Shown: piece by piece, positions 26,193 to 35,100 of the stretch
Layout: every line of letters starts with the position of its first letter
Numbering within the stretch: the first letter of the stretch is position 1
Assembly: GCA_964568735.1 (NCBI GenBank)
Contig: CAZMRF010000006.1
Location: forward strand, 52,749 to 116,748
Source of the DNA: CAZMRF01 sp964568735
GTDB lineage: Bacteria > Acidobacteriota > Polarisedimenticolia > JACPZX01
DNA length: 64,000 bases
Direction: 5' to 3'
Notes under the pieces: model-generated
Seen by the model: only the letters and a program-made list of their open reading frames with translations
The model's database searches: none
What the model was told of the DNA's origin: nothing
Position numbers and translations under genes: made by a program

Positions 26193-26774
26193 TCAGAACT
26201 CCACCTTCGGGACCTCTCGGGCGCCCTCTTCGGCCTGGAAGTACTCCCTCTCCTCGAAGCCGAAGAACCGGCCCAGGAAGCTGGTCGGGAAGCGCTTCAG
26301 CGTGGTGTTGTAGGCGCGGACCATCTCGTTGTACAGGCGCCGCTCGTTTGCAATCCGGTTCTCGCTGCCCGCCAGCTCGTCCTGCAGCCGGATGAAGTTC
26401 TCGTTGGCCTTGAGATCCGGATAACGCTCGGCGATGGCCAGGAGGCGGCCCAAAGCCGATCCGAGCCCCGCGTCGGCGGCGGCCGCCTCGGCCGGCGAGG
26501 CCGCTCCGGCCAGCTTCGAGCGGGCCTGGGCGACTTCCTCGAAGATCTCCCGCTCGTGCTCGGCGTAGCCCTTGACGGTGCTCACCAGGTTCGGGATCAG
26601 ATCGCCCCGGCGCTGCAGGACGTTTTCGACCTGGCTCCAGGCCTCGTCGATCTGCTCGTTGGTCGTGATCAGGCGGTTGTAGGCGCCCATGGCGTAGATC
26701 CCCGCCACGAGCAGAAGCAGAACCAGCGCGCCGGCGACGGCACACCCGATGGTCGCGATCCCCCACTTCTTCAC
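26193..26774 (-). CDS. lemA: LemA family protein
   Basis: 193 residues beginning with GTG. One N-terminal membrane helix (GCAVAGALVLLLLVAGIYAMG) precedes the LemA signature YNRLITTNEQIDEAWSQVE, NVLQRRGDLIPNLVSTVKG, IAERYPDLKANENF and YNTTLKRFPTSFLGRFFGF. The cytoplasmic or periplasmic helical bundle has no known enzymatic role. The GTG overlaps the nucleotidyltransferase stop by 4 bases (GTGA). A TPM-domain gene is close by, and the LemA/TPM pairing is common. Confidence 0.93.
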   Translation of the reverse strand: MKKWGIATIGCAVAGALVLLLLVAGIYAMGAYNRLITTNEQIDEAWSQVENVLQRRGDLIPNLVSTVKGYAEHEREIFEEVAQARSKLAGAASPAEAAAADAGLGSALGRLLAIAERYPDLKANENFIRLQDELAGSENRIANERRLYNEMVRAYNTTLKRFPTSFLGRFFGFEEREYFQAEEGAREVPKVEF

Positions 26775-27526
26775 GCTCGACGCTCCTGTGCGGCCGCTCC
26801 CGGCGGAGTGCTGGTGATCGAATCCAGCGCCCGGCTCAGGGCCGCGATCTGATCGAAGTAGTCCAGGAATATCCTGCGAACCTCGGCGACATCCTTCACC
26901 TTGCGGCCCTTCTTGATCGCGAGCGCGGCGCGCAGCGCCCCTCCGTCGAGATGGAAGCTCAGGGCCGCCGCGTCGACCACGTCCTCGCTGAGGAGCGGAC
27001 TCTCCGATCCGGCGAGCCGCAGCGAGGCGCGCGCGATCGCCATGACGGACCCGAAGCTGGCCGTGATGAGCTCTTGAAGCTCCGTGGCGCGGCCGTGGGC
27101 ATCGAGGTAGGCGGCGCGCAGCTTCAGCACGAGGCTGCGAAGCTCGTGCTCGCATTGGTGGCGCAGGTTCCCCGGCACGACCTGGATCCCTGCCAGGATA
27201 TCCCGCCCGTGGAGCACGCGGTGGGCGGCGAGCATGTCCATGAACTCGAGGGGGAAGACATCCGTCGAGTTCCGGATCCACTCCGCGGTGACGAACAGGA
27301 AGGGCGGGTTGCCCTCCTTCTGCCAGTGTCTTTGAACCGGAGCCGCCGGCTCGAGGCGATCCGGGGCTTCGTCGGTCACGACGACGAGCAGGTTCAGATC
27401 GGAGCTGCGGCCTGCGTGATCGCCCCGTGCCGCCGAGCCGTAGAGCACCACGGCGTCGAGGATCGGGCCGAGGGCGCTCCTCAGTCCTTCGACGACGTGC
27501 GCGAGGCGCTCCTCCTGCGTCTTCAT
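26771..27526 (-). CDS. nucleotidyltransferase-domain protein
   Basis: 251 residues. The N-terminal Pol-beta-like nucleotidyltransferase motif is VVLYGSAARGDHAGRSSDLN (GS...R...SDLN; family consensus GSxxRGxxxxxSDxD), with Asn in place of the second Asp. A helical C-terminal domain follows, including AALSFHLDGGALRAALAIKKG. The substrate is unknown. ATG 27526 is chosen over 27538 because GATGAGG lies at suitable distance. It sits between the TPM and LemA genes and may be co-transcribed with them. Confidence 0.75.
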   Translation of the reverse strand: MKTQEERLAHVVEGLRSALGPILDAVVLYGSAARGDHAGRSSDLNLLVVVTDEAPDRLEPAAPVQRHWQKEGNPPFLFVTAEWIRNSTDVFPLEFMDMLAAHRVLHGRDILAGIQVVPGNLRHQCEHELRSLVLKLRAAYLDAHGRATELQELITASFGSVMAIARASLRLAGSESPLLSEDVVDAAALSFHLDGGALRAALAIKKGRKVKDVAEVRRIFLDYFDQIAALSRALDSITSTPPGAAAQERRA

Positions 27527-27567
27527 GGGATGCCTCATCCTAGATCAAAGGGCCGTGACTCCACATC

Positions 27568-28350
27568 CTACCAGCCTCGCGAGGCGCCCCCGCCCCCGAA
27601 GGACCCGCCGCCGAACCCGCCAAAGCCGCCTCCCATCCGGCCTCCTCCGAATCCTCCCCCACCCAGGCCGCCGCGATGGGAGCCGCCGCGGCGGCCCGAC
27701 ATGAAGAGGAAAAGAAGCAGCCATGGGTTGCGGAGGCCCAGGATGATCAGGAGCACCAGGACAAGCGGTCCGAGGAGCCGGCCCATCCCGCGGCCGGCTC
27801 CGCCGCGCGCCTCGGGCGAGACCTCGATCCCGTCGAGGCTGAACCCGAACTCCGCGGCGGTGAGGACGGCTATCCGCTCGGAAGCGGCGCGGATTCCCGA
27901 TGAGTAGTCGCCCTGCCGGAATCGCGGGATCATCTGCCGATCCATGATCTCGCCGGCCAGGCCGTCAGGGATGAATCCCTCCGCGCCGTGTCCCACTTCG
28001 ATGCGCACGCGCCTTTCGGCGATCGCGGCGAGGACGAGGATGCCCCGGTCCTCCTTCTCTCCGCCCGCGCCCCAGGACTTCGCGACCCGTATCGCGACCT
28101 CCTCGATGGGTTCCCCTCCGAGATCGGCCACGGTAGCCACGACGAGCCCGACGCGCGCGCGGTCCCACAGGAAGCGGCTGATCGCCTCGATGGCCCGGGC
28201 GTCATCGGGACGGATGACGCGGGCGCCGTCATGGATCGCGCCGTTGGGACGCGGCGGCACCTCGAACGCGGCAGGGGTGGGATGGAAGCCGGCGCCGAGA
28301 ATCGCGGCAGGGATGACTGCCAGCCGGAGTCCCGCGCAGATCGATCGCAT
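27568..28350 (-). CDS. TPM-domain membrane protein with Gly-rich tail
   Basis: 260 residues. The signal region is followed by a TPM domain (about 35-170: PPRPNGAIHDGARVIRPDDA, VGLVVATVADLGGEPIEEVA, DRGILVLAAIAERRVRIEVG, GAEGFIPDGLAGEIMDRQMI). A transmembrane segment (LLGPLVLVLLIILGLRNPWLL) and an extreme glycine-rich tail of GGGFGGG-type repeats ending ASRGW complete the protein. Related YgcG-like proteins have this exact layout. Next to LemA it probably acts in the envelope; TPM domains have been linked to photosystem repair phosphatase activity in plants, but a bacterial role is unclear. Confidence 0.88.
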   Translation of the reverse strand: MRSICAGLRLAVIPAAILGAGFHPTPAAFEVPPRPNGAIHDGARVIRPDDARAIEAISRFLWDRARVGLVVATVADLGGEPIEEVAIRVAKSWGAGGEKEDRGILVLAAIAERRVRIEVGHGAEGFIPDGLAGEIMDRQMIPRFRQGDYSSGIRAASERIAVLTAAEFGFSLDGIEVSPEARGGAGRGMGRLLGPLVLVLLIILGLRNPWLLLFLFMSGRRGGSHRGGLGGGGFGGGRMGGGFGGFGGGSFGGGGASRGW

Positions 28351-28613
28351 CGCCAGTCACCGTATCAGACTTTGGAGGCTGCCCGGGAGCAGCTCCGCTC
28401 CCGAGAGTGATCAGAGGGTGGCCGCGTGCATGGGACGTGTGCTCCCGGGTCTCCCCAGGCACGGCTTCGGGGGGCAGGCCGGTCGCAGGCGGGGGCAGGG
28501 AGGAGGAGTCCGGGGAAACTCAGTGACTGGACCGCCCCTCAGGCGCACCCGTCGGCGGACAGGAGAGAAGGAGCGGACACGAATCCCCCGCCACGAGCGA
28601 GGGAAAGAGAGTT
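28351..28613. other. intergenic region downstream of HU
   Basis: Together with the hairpin listed next this makes about 309 bases without a gene. No ORF with recognisable content on either strand; likely contains the promoter of the TPM-lemA operon. Confidence 0.4.
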
Positions 28614-28638
28614 GCAGGCGCCGCACCCCGACGCCTGC
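28614..28638 (-). terminator. possible terminator of the HU gene
   Basis: 7-bp perfect arms (GCAGGCG / CGCCTGC on either strand) with an 11-base loop, about 22 bases after the HU stop on the minus strand, followed by AACTCTCTTTCCC. The T content is modest. Confidence 0.35.
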
Positions 28639-28659
28639 CGAACCAGCCCTGCCGCGGGG

Positions 28660-28944
28660 CTAGAGCTTCTCGAGGTCCTTACGCAGCTCTTTCCCGGGCG
28701 TGAACCGGGCAACCGTTCGAGCCGGGATGTTGATCGGCTCGCCCGTCTGCGGGTTTCTTCCGACGCGGGACTTCCGCTTGGAGGCGGAAAAGGTGCCGAA
28801 ACCGGAGATGGTGACCCGCTCGCCCTTCTTCAGAGCTCCCGTGATCCCGCTGATGACGGCATCGAGAGCCCTTGCGGACTGTGCCTTGGAGACTCTGGGG
28901 CCCTGATCGGCGAAGATCTTTTCGACAAGGTCCGCCTTGTTCAT
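28660..28944 (-). CDS. HU/IHF family DNA-binding protein
   Basis: 94 residues, the normal HU length. MNKADLVEKIF starts the family pattern; GERVTISGFGTFSASKRKSR and the signature GRNPQTGEPINIPARTVARFTPGKELR are complete, including the proline that intercalates into DNA. It packages and bends DNA. The ATG at 28944 follows GAGGTGAGG; a GTG two codons earlier (28950) is also possible. It is monocistronic by layout, with its own promoter about 120 bases upstream. Confidence 0.96.
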   Translation of the reverse strand: MNKADLVEKIFADQGPRVSKAQSARALDAVISGITGALKKGERVTISGFGTFSASKRKSRVGRNPQTGEPINIPARTVARFTPGKELRKDLEKL

Positions 28945-29068
28945 CGTCACCTCACCTCACAAGCAGAGTGATGGTCGCCCCGCGCCCGTCCTCAATCGGC
29001 TGGGGTGCCTGACGGGGCCGCCGAGGTCGCCGATACGATTTCTGATTTCTTCACCCCAAGCCGGAGCG

Positions 29069-29098
29069 ACAATACGGGATAAGCCGGGATTCTGTCAA
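29069..29098 (-). promoter_or_regulatory. candidate sigma-70 promoter of the HU gene
   Basis: On the minus strand an exact TTGACA (29098-29093), an 18-base spacer and TATTGT (29074-29069). Initiation near 29062 gives a leader of about 115 nt before HU. Confidence 0.55.
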
Positions 29099-29133
29099 GA
29101 CCGTCGATGATTCCGGCGGACGCGCCGGCATGC

Positions 29134-29475
29134 TCAGATCGCGTAGAGGATCCGCTTGCACTGCTCGCAGAAGCGCACCGATTCCGAGTCCGTGGAGCTG
29201 TACTGCGTGGGCTGCTTGATGAAGCAGGCGAGGCAGATACCGTTCTTGACGGGAACCACGGCCCTCGGGTAGCGCATCATGAGCTTCTCGTAGGCGCCGA
29301 GGACCTTTCGATCCATCTTCGCCGCAATCTCGCTTCGCGCCGCCTGCAGCCTTCCCGACTCGTCCAGCTCGAAGCCGATCTTGCGGAGCTGGCTCGCCGT
29401 CTTCTTGTCGGACATCTCGCGGATCATGAGGTCCAGGTCCTGCAGGATGATGATCTGCTCGAGCGCAGGACTCAT
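29134..29475 (-). CDS. C4-type zinc-ribbon protein
   Basis: 113 residues. A helical N-terminus (LEQIIILQDLDLMIREMSDKK) is followed by AYEKLMMRYPRAVVPVKNGICLACF and a second knuckle FCEQCKRILY, giving two CxxC pairs 22 residues apart. This is the C-terminal zinc ribbon of the zf-RING_7/DUF164-type proteins, but the long coiled-coil hairpin is mostly missing. Function unknown; nucleic-acid or ribosome-associated roles have been proposed for relatives. The start overlaps the ptsN-like stop by 4 bases. Confidence 0.75.
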   Translation of the reverse strand: MSPALEQIIILQDLDLMIREMSDKKTASQLRKIGFELDESGRLQAARSEIAAKMDRKVLGAYEKLMMRYPRAVVPVKNGICLACFIKQPTQYSSTDSESVRFCEQCKRILYAI

Positions 29476-29942
29476 GAGGCAGGTGTCTCGTTGAGCACCT
29501 CGAGGAGGCCCTCGTGCGTCTCGACTTTCAAGAGTTTCCGGCGCACGGCCGCGTCTCTCGCGAACTCGGCGACCTTCCCGAGGAGCGGCAGGTAGTGGTT
29601 CTCTTTTTCCTGGTGCGGAGCCAGGATGAGGAAAATGAAGTGGACGGGCTTGTCGTCGAGGGCATTCCAGGCGATGCCTTTCACGGAGCGGGCGAAGAGG
29701 ACCGTCAGGGAGCTCGTCACGGTGGTCCGGCCGTGCGGCACCGCCAGCGACTTGCCGATCCCGGTGCTCCCGAGGCTCTCGCGCTTCTTGAGGGCTTCAA
29801 GGACGATGTTCCCGTTCTTGACGCGTCCCTGCTCTACGAGGTAGGAGACGCACCTTCCGAGAGCTGTGTCCTTGTCCTTGGCCTCGAGGTCCGGGATGAA
29901 GAGATCAGGCTGGAAGTAGGAGACGAATTCCTTGTGGTTCAT
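29472..29942 (-). CDS. ptsN: PTS EIIA-like (PtsN family) regulatory protein
   Basis: 156 residues. The fructose/mannitol-type EIIA fold is seen in LEALKKRESLGSTGIGKSLA followed by VPHGR, where the histidine is the phosphorylation site. VLFARSVKGIAWNALDDKPVHFIFLILAP and HYLPLLGKVAEFARD also match. In the nitrogen-type PTS it acts as a phosphorylated regulator rather than a sugar transporter. No EI, HPr, HprK or rpoN gene is in this window. It is cotranscribed with a zinc-ribbon gene. Confidence 0.85.
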   Translation of the reverse strand: MNHKEFVSYFQPDLFIPDLEAKDKDTALGRCVSYLVEQGRVKNGNIVLEALKKRESLGSTGIGKSLAVPHGRTTVTSSLTVLFARSVKGIAWNALDDKPVHFIFLILAPHQEKENHYLPLLGKVAEFARDAAVRRKLLKVETHEGLLEVLNETPAS

Positions 29943-30250
29943 CGGAGCCGGTCGTTCCTCGCCGCCCTCCCGGCCGCCCCGCCGGAGCTTGTGACCCGCG
30001 GCACGAGCGGTCCGCGACGGTCAGGACGGCCGATTCTAGCACAGCGCGGGGAGGCTACCGGCCGCGGTGGAAAGCCCGGCGGTCCCTCGGCTCCCGGACG
30101 GGCAACAGGCTCTCCGGCCCTTCGGAGTGCGTGGCCGCAAGACTCCATTCACGAGCACGGACCGACGCGGACGAAGGGAGGATCGAGATCCGGCTCCTGC
30201 AGGCCCGCCCGATCGGCCGCTGGAATCTCCGGATCCGCCCGTCACATGCC
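29943..30250. other. divergent intergenic region
   Basis: Upstream of the leftward ptsN-like gene and the rightward propeller gene. No supported ORF; the long open frame entering from 30067 is Arg/Pro-rich and lacks features before 30364. Confidence 0.4.
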
Positions 30251-30278
30251 TTGCCTGTGCCCGGTTCCGGCGTATAAT
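30251..30278 (+). promoter_or_regulatory. candidate sigma-70 promoter of the secreted propeller gene
   Basis: TTGCCT at 30251-30256, 16-base spacer, exact TATAAT at 30273-30278. The leader to the ATG at 30364 would be about 80 nt. Confidence 0.55.
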
Positions 30279-30363
30279 CCGGGGGCCCGGCACCTCGCCG
30301 ACCCTTCCCCTTGCTCCCGAAGTCCCCGTCCGGCCCCGCCGGATTCAAATGGAGGTTTTCAAC

Positions 30364-32067
30364 ATGCGCCGTAGGAGGATGCTCCTGCTGGCCGGTTGTG
30401 TGGCCCTTCTCGCGGCAACAGATGCCGGCATCGTATTCGCCCAGGCCGTCTACGTGGCCAACTCGTCCAACGGCCACATCTCGGTCTTCGACCCGGCAGG
30501 AGCCCCCATGGCCTTCGTCGGGAACACGGAAGCGCTCGCCACGCCCATGGGAATCGCCCTCGACGGCTCGGGCGCCCTCATCGTGGCCGACAACCAGAGA
30601 AACAGGATCCTCCGCTACGAGGCGGGAGGTGGAGGCCCGCTCGTCCTGGCCTCGAGGATCGCGGCGCCGGACGGCCCGAGCTTCGGCCCCGGCGGTGACC
30701 TCTTCTTCGTCAGCTCACCGGCAGGGGTGCGCAAGATGAGGGGCGTCTACGTGATCCCGGGGGGAGCCGGGCCGCGTACGCTGATCGCGACCATCCCCCG
30801 GTCGGACATGCTCAGGGAGACCGCCGTCGTGCCGGCCGGCCCCTTCGCAGGCCACCTCCTCGTATTGTCGGAGAAGCCCGGCTTCATCGCGCGCTTCGCT
30901 CCGGATGGCACGGGGGGCTGGACGAGGGAATCTGATTTCGTGGCCGCTCTGCCCGGCACGGCCACGGGGATGGATTTCACCACCTCGGGCGAGCTGCTCG
31001 TCTCGGGAACACAGGGAACCCTCAGGAGCCCCGAGGAGCGCGGAAGGAGAGTTCCCGGCTTCGAGGAAGCGGCCCCGGGATCGGACACGAGCGTCGGAGG
31101 GAGCACCTCTGAGCCGGCCCTCTACGGGACAGAGGGTGTCGTTTGGCGCTTCGACGAGACGGGAAACCGGCTGACAGATTTTGCCGCCGGATTGAGCGTG
31201 GGCTCGACCAGGCTGGCCATCAGCGCCGATGGCACGGTCTATGTCACGAACAGGAGCGGTCCCTCCGTGGTCCGCTTCAACAGCTTCGGCACCCGGCTGG
31301 CCGACCTCGCCGGTGGCCTGGAGTCGCCCGTCGGTGTGGCCACGCAATCACTTGTTCCGACGCCGGTAGGGACGAACGTGACCGTCGAGCTCCTCACCGG
31401 CCTGCGGGTCGTCTTCGACCGGGTCATCACGGCAGGCTTCACGAGCGCGGAGCAGAGCCTGGTCTCATTCGAGGATCGCGTCACTCCTTGTGGCAACGAG
31501 TTGCCCTCCTTCATCCTCCACCCCTCGACCGGGCCCTTCCTCGTCACCCGCATCCAGACGACCGCAATCCACACCGACACGATCGAGGTGATCCAGGACC
31601 ATCCGGCCGGTGACTCCCGGCTCTTCCACGTACGGTGCGGGCCGGACGCCGACGGGGAATTCACCGACATCACCACGCTGGCGGTGCCCGGCGATCCCCG
31701 CGGACGCGGGATCCAATTCTCGGAGTTCATCGTCGGCAGAGACGCGCGGGACAACGCGCAGGTCGTCTTCCTCAAGACGATGGAGCTCGAGAGCATCGTG
31801 GGGATCGACTCCGGAGTCGAGGAGTTCATCAATCCCGGGACGCTGGCGACCTTGAGGCAGAAGATCGCCCAGATCCGGAGCCTCCTGGCGCAGGACCAGG
31901 ATCGGCTGACGATCGACGCGCTCCAGGATCTCAAGACCTTCGTGAGACAGCAGAGCGGCGTGACGATCCCCAACACGGCTCTCGCGCCCGGAGGGAACAT
32001 CGCGGGCGCGCTCGTGGCCGGTGCGTCGACGCTGGCCTTCAGTCTGAGCCTCTTTCTGCCGCTGTGA
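30364..32067 (+). CDS. secreted NHL/SMP-30-like beta-propeller protein
   Basis: 567 residues with signal peptide MRRRRMLLLAGCVALLAATDAG...FAQ. N-terminal propeller repeats alternate VYVANSSNGHISVFDPAG, MGIALDGSGALIVADNQRNR, LAISADGTVYVTNRSG and VVRFNSFGTRLADLAGGLES. After about residue 330 comes a non-propeller region (GTNVTVELLTGLRVVFDRV) and a hydrophobic C-terminus (GALVAGASTLAFSLSLFLPL) that could be a cell-surface anchor. GGAGG 8 bases upstream selects 30364. Substrate unknown. Confidence 0.75.
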   Translation: MRRRRMLLLAGCVALLAATDAGIVFAQAVYVANSSNGHISVFDPAGAPMAFVGNTEALATPMGIALDGSGALIVADNQRNRILRYEAGGGGPLVLASRIAAPDGPSFGPGGDLFFVSSPAGVRKMRGVYVIPGGAGPRTLIATIPRSDMLRETAVVPAGPFAGHLLVLSEKPGFIARFAPDGTGGWTRESDFVAALPGTATGMDFTTSGELLVSGTQGTLRSPEERGRRVPGFEEAAPGSDTSVGGSTSEPALYGTEGVVWRFDETGNRLTDFAAGLSVGSTRLAISADGTVYVTNRSGPSVVRFNSFGTRLADLAGGLESPVGVATQSLVPTPVGTNVTVELLTGLRVVFDRVITAGFTSAEQSLVSFEDRVTPCGNELPSFILHPSTGPFLVTRIQTTAIHTDTIEVIQDHPAGDSRLFHVRCGPDADGEFTDITTLAVPGDPRGRGIQFSEFIVGRDARDNAQVVFLKTMELESIVGIDSGVEEFINPGTLATLRQKIAQIRSLLAQDQDRLTIDALQDLKTFVRQQSGVTIPNTALAPGGNIAGALVAGASTLAFSLSLFLPL

Positions 32068-32073
32068 GCTTCC

Positions 32074-32109
32074 AGGAGACTCTCCGGGTCACGACCCGGA
32101 GAGTCTCCT
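32074..32109. terminator. perfect 16-bp hairpin between convergent genes
   Basis: AGGAGACTCTCCGGGT and its exact reverse complement are separated by a 4-base loop CACG. It starts 7 bases after the rightward stop and ends 13 bases before the leftward stop, so it can act as a bidirectional terminator although no T-run follows. Confidence 0.7.
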
Positions 32110-32121
32110 GATCCGCGCCTC

Positions 32122-35100
32122 TCACGGCGCGGCGGCCGGACCCGCCTTGAGGAGCGTCTCGAGCCGGCCCGCTTCCGCCTCCCGGCCCATTTTCCTCAGC
32201 TCCTCCACGATCTTCCGGCACCCATCCGTGTCGAGGCCGCCGGCAAGGAATCCGGCGAGATCCTCGGCGGTGAGATCCCTCCTCACCGCGCCGAGCGCGA
32301 CCTCGAGCATATCCGCCAGGCCCGGGACGGAGTCCGGCTTGCCCTGGCGCAGGACGGCGGCCGCGGCGACGGGGACCGATCTCACCGTCAGGCCGTGGGC
32401 GCCGGCCTTTGCTGCCCGGTCGGCCACTCCCGCGGCCAGCCCGGCTGCGTCGGCGTTGCCCGCTGCCAGCGAGGATCGTGCAGCCAGGAGATCGGCCTCG
32501 AGGGTCTCGAGGACGAGGCCGGCGCGCCTCGCGGCTTCCGCGGATGAAGAGGCCCGAGCGAGCGCGTCGCCGGCCTTGCCGAGGCCGAGGGCGAGCTCTC
32601 CCTGGAGAAGCGCGCAGAGCGCCTTCGCCGGCGGGTGCCCGATCGCATCGCAACGCTTGCAGAGCGACTCCACCAGGGGCCCCGCCTGGGCGGGCTGGCT
32701 CCGCGAGAGAGCCACCTCGGCCCTGAGCGCGTCGATCTGCGCAAGGAGGAAGGCGTTGCCGAGGATCCGTGCATCATCCACAGAGGCCTCGATTAAGCGC
32801 CCGGCTTGGCCCGCGTCGCCCGACAGGAGGGCCGCGCGCGCGAGGATGAGCCGGCAGCGCGAGGCATTGAGGCGATCGCCGACCTTCTCGTAGCTGGCGA
32901 GCCCCTCGCTCGACTGACGGCCTGCCGTGCCGTAGAGGCCGCGGGCCAGAGCCACGCGGGACTGACGGTACAGCGTCTCGGTCACACCCTCCCCGTTGTC
33001 CATCTCCTTCCAGCGGGACATCGACTGCGACAGCAGGCGATCGGCCTCGTCGAGCGCTCCCCGGGTGAGCGCGAGGAGCCCGCGGTCCGAGAGAACCTGA
33101 GCCGTGCCTTCGTCATTCTGGAGCGACGTGTAGAGAGCCGCCGCGGCGCCGAGATCCGCCTCGGCTCCCGCGAGGTCTCCCATCTGAAGGCGCGTGCCCC
33201 CGAGGTTCTGGAGCACCTCGGCTTCCAGCGCCTTGTCACCGACGTTGCGCCACAGATCGAGGGCCTCGAGCCGCGATGAAAGCGCCTCGGCGAGGTCCCC
33301 GCGATCCTCGAGGATGCTCGCCAGAGTGAGCAGGCTGTACGCCGTGCCGTCGGTGTCGCCAATCTCGCGGCTGAGCGCCAGTCCGCGGCGGGCTGCGGTC
33401 AGGGCCTCATCGAGCCGACCAACGACCTGGTGGATGTAGGCCTCGGTGTTGAGGCTCGCTCTCAGGCCCCTCTTGTCGCCGATCGTCTCCTTGATGGCCG
33501 CCGAGCGGCGGCAGAAGTCCAGGGCCTCCTTCCACGCCTGGAGTCCCGTGTGCGCGTTGCAGATCGCCTGATAGGCGGAGGCTTCCCCTTCCTGGCTCCC
33601 CAGCTTCTTGTACAGCTCGAGCGCGCTCTCGAAGGCGGCGAGACTTCGCGCGGGGGCGCCGGCAAGGAGCTGGATCCGCCCCACCGCCATGTGGGCCGGC
33701 ACGTAGCCGTCGTCCAGCTCCAGCGCCTTGTGGAAGAAGGCCTCGGCCTGGTTCCACTGCCCCGACTTCTCGTAGCCGAGTCCCAGGTTGTAGGCGGCGG
33801 TCGCATCGAAGGGATCCGCTTCGACCATCTCGGTGTAGGCCTCGATCTCCTCTTGCCTGTCCTCAGCGGCGCCGGCATGAGTGGCCCGAACGAAGGACCG
33901 GTCGGCGGGAGTGATGGAGTCCACCGCCTTCAGCACGCGGGAAAGCGCGGTCTCGCCCGCCTCGCGGGCCTTCTCGTCATAGCCGAGGTTTTGGTAGGCC
34001 TGTGAGAGGCGAGCGAAAGCCAGCGCGAAGTCCGGGTCCTTCTGCGTGGCCTGCTGGAGGGGCTCGACGGCCTCGAGGTTCCGCCCTTCGTAGAGGAGGT
34101 CCACGCCCTTCTGGAAGAAGCTCGCCGCCTCGAGCGAGCCCGTGCGGGCCGTGGCGATGACCTTGTCCTCGTCGGAGGCGATCTGATCGCTCGTTAGGCT
34201 GAGGATCTCCTTCGCGCGCAGCGTAAGCTGGTCGATCATGGCGAGCACGTCCGCTTCGGCGCCGGGCACGACCGCGGAGCCCATCACCTCTCCGCTCGCC
34301 GGATCCCTCGCCACAAGATTCACGCGCAGGCTCCCCCCCGAGGCGACGTAGGATCCCGAGAAGACCGCCTGCAGGCCGCCGTAATCGCCCAGCTCGGCGA
34401 GCACCGCCCCGTCGAGCGTCGTGCCCTCCTTCTGGCCCAGGTCCTGGAGGATCTGGATCAGCCGGTCGCGGCTCATGACGCGCAGGAGCTTCGACTGGGC
34501 CAGGTCGGTCGTCAGGTTCTCGGCGAAGCCGGTGCGGAGCCATTCGAGGTCCTCCCGCCCGGCGAGGTTCTCGAAGGGGAGGACGGCGATCGCGAAGCGT
34601 CCTCCCAGCCCGGCCTGGAATCCCCCCCGCGGCCAGAGGACGTAGGCCGTGATCGCCGCGGCGACCACCGCGACGAGCAGGCCCCACAGGCCTGCCCGCA
34701 CCTTCCTCCGGTCCGGCATGAGAGCAATCGTCAGCCGGGTGGCCTTCTCGCGCCCCAGATCCTGTATAACCTCGTTGACCTGCTGGTAGCGGTGCGCGGG
34801 GTCCTTCTCCAGGCACTTGAGGATGAGCGTCTCGATCCACGGCGGGATCTCGGCACGGAGCTTGCGCAGCGGCCGGGGCCGTTCCTGGATGTGCTTGCGG
34901 ATCACCTGCCACTGCGTCTCGCCCGAGAAGGGGACGGTTCCGGTCAGGGCTTCGTAGAACGTGATTCCGAGGGAGTAGATGTCCGAGCGCGAGTCGGTGG
35001 GCTTGCCCTCGGCTTGCTCGGGAGACATGTACTCGGCGGTGCCGAGGATCGCGCCCGTCCGCGTCAGGCCGCGGGACTCCTGGCTCAGGGCGATGCCGAA

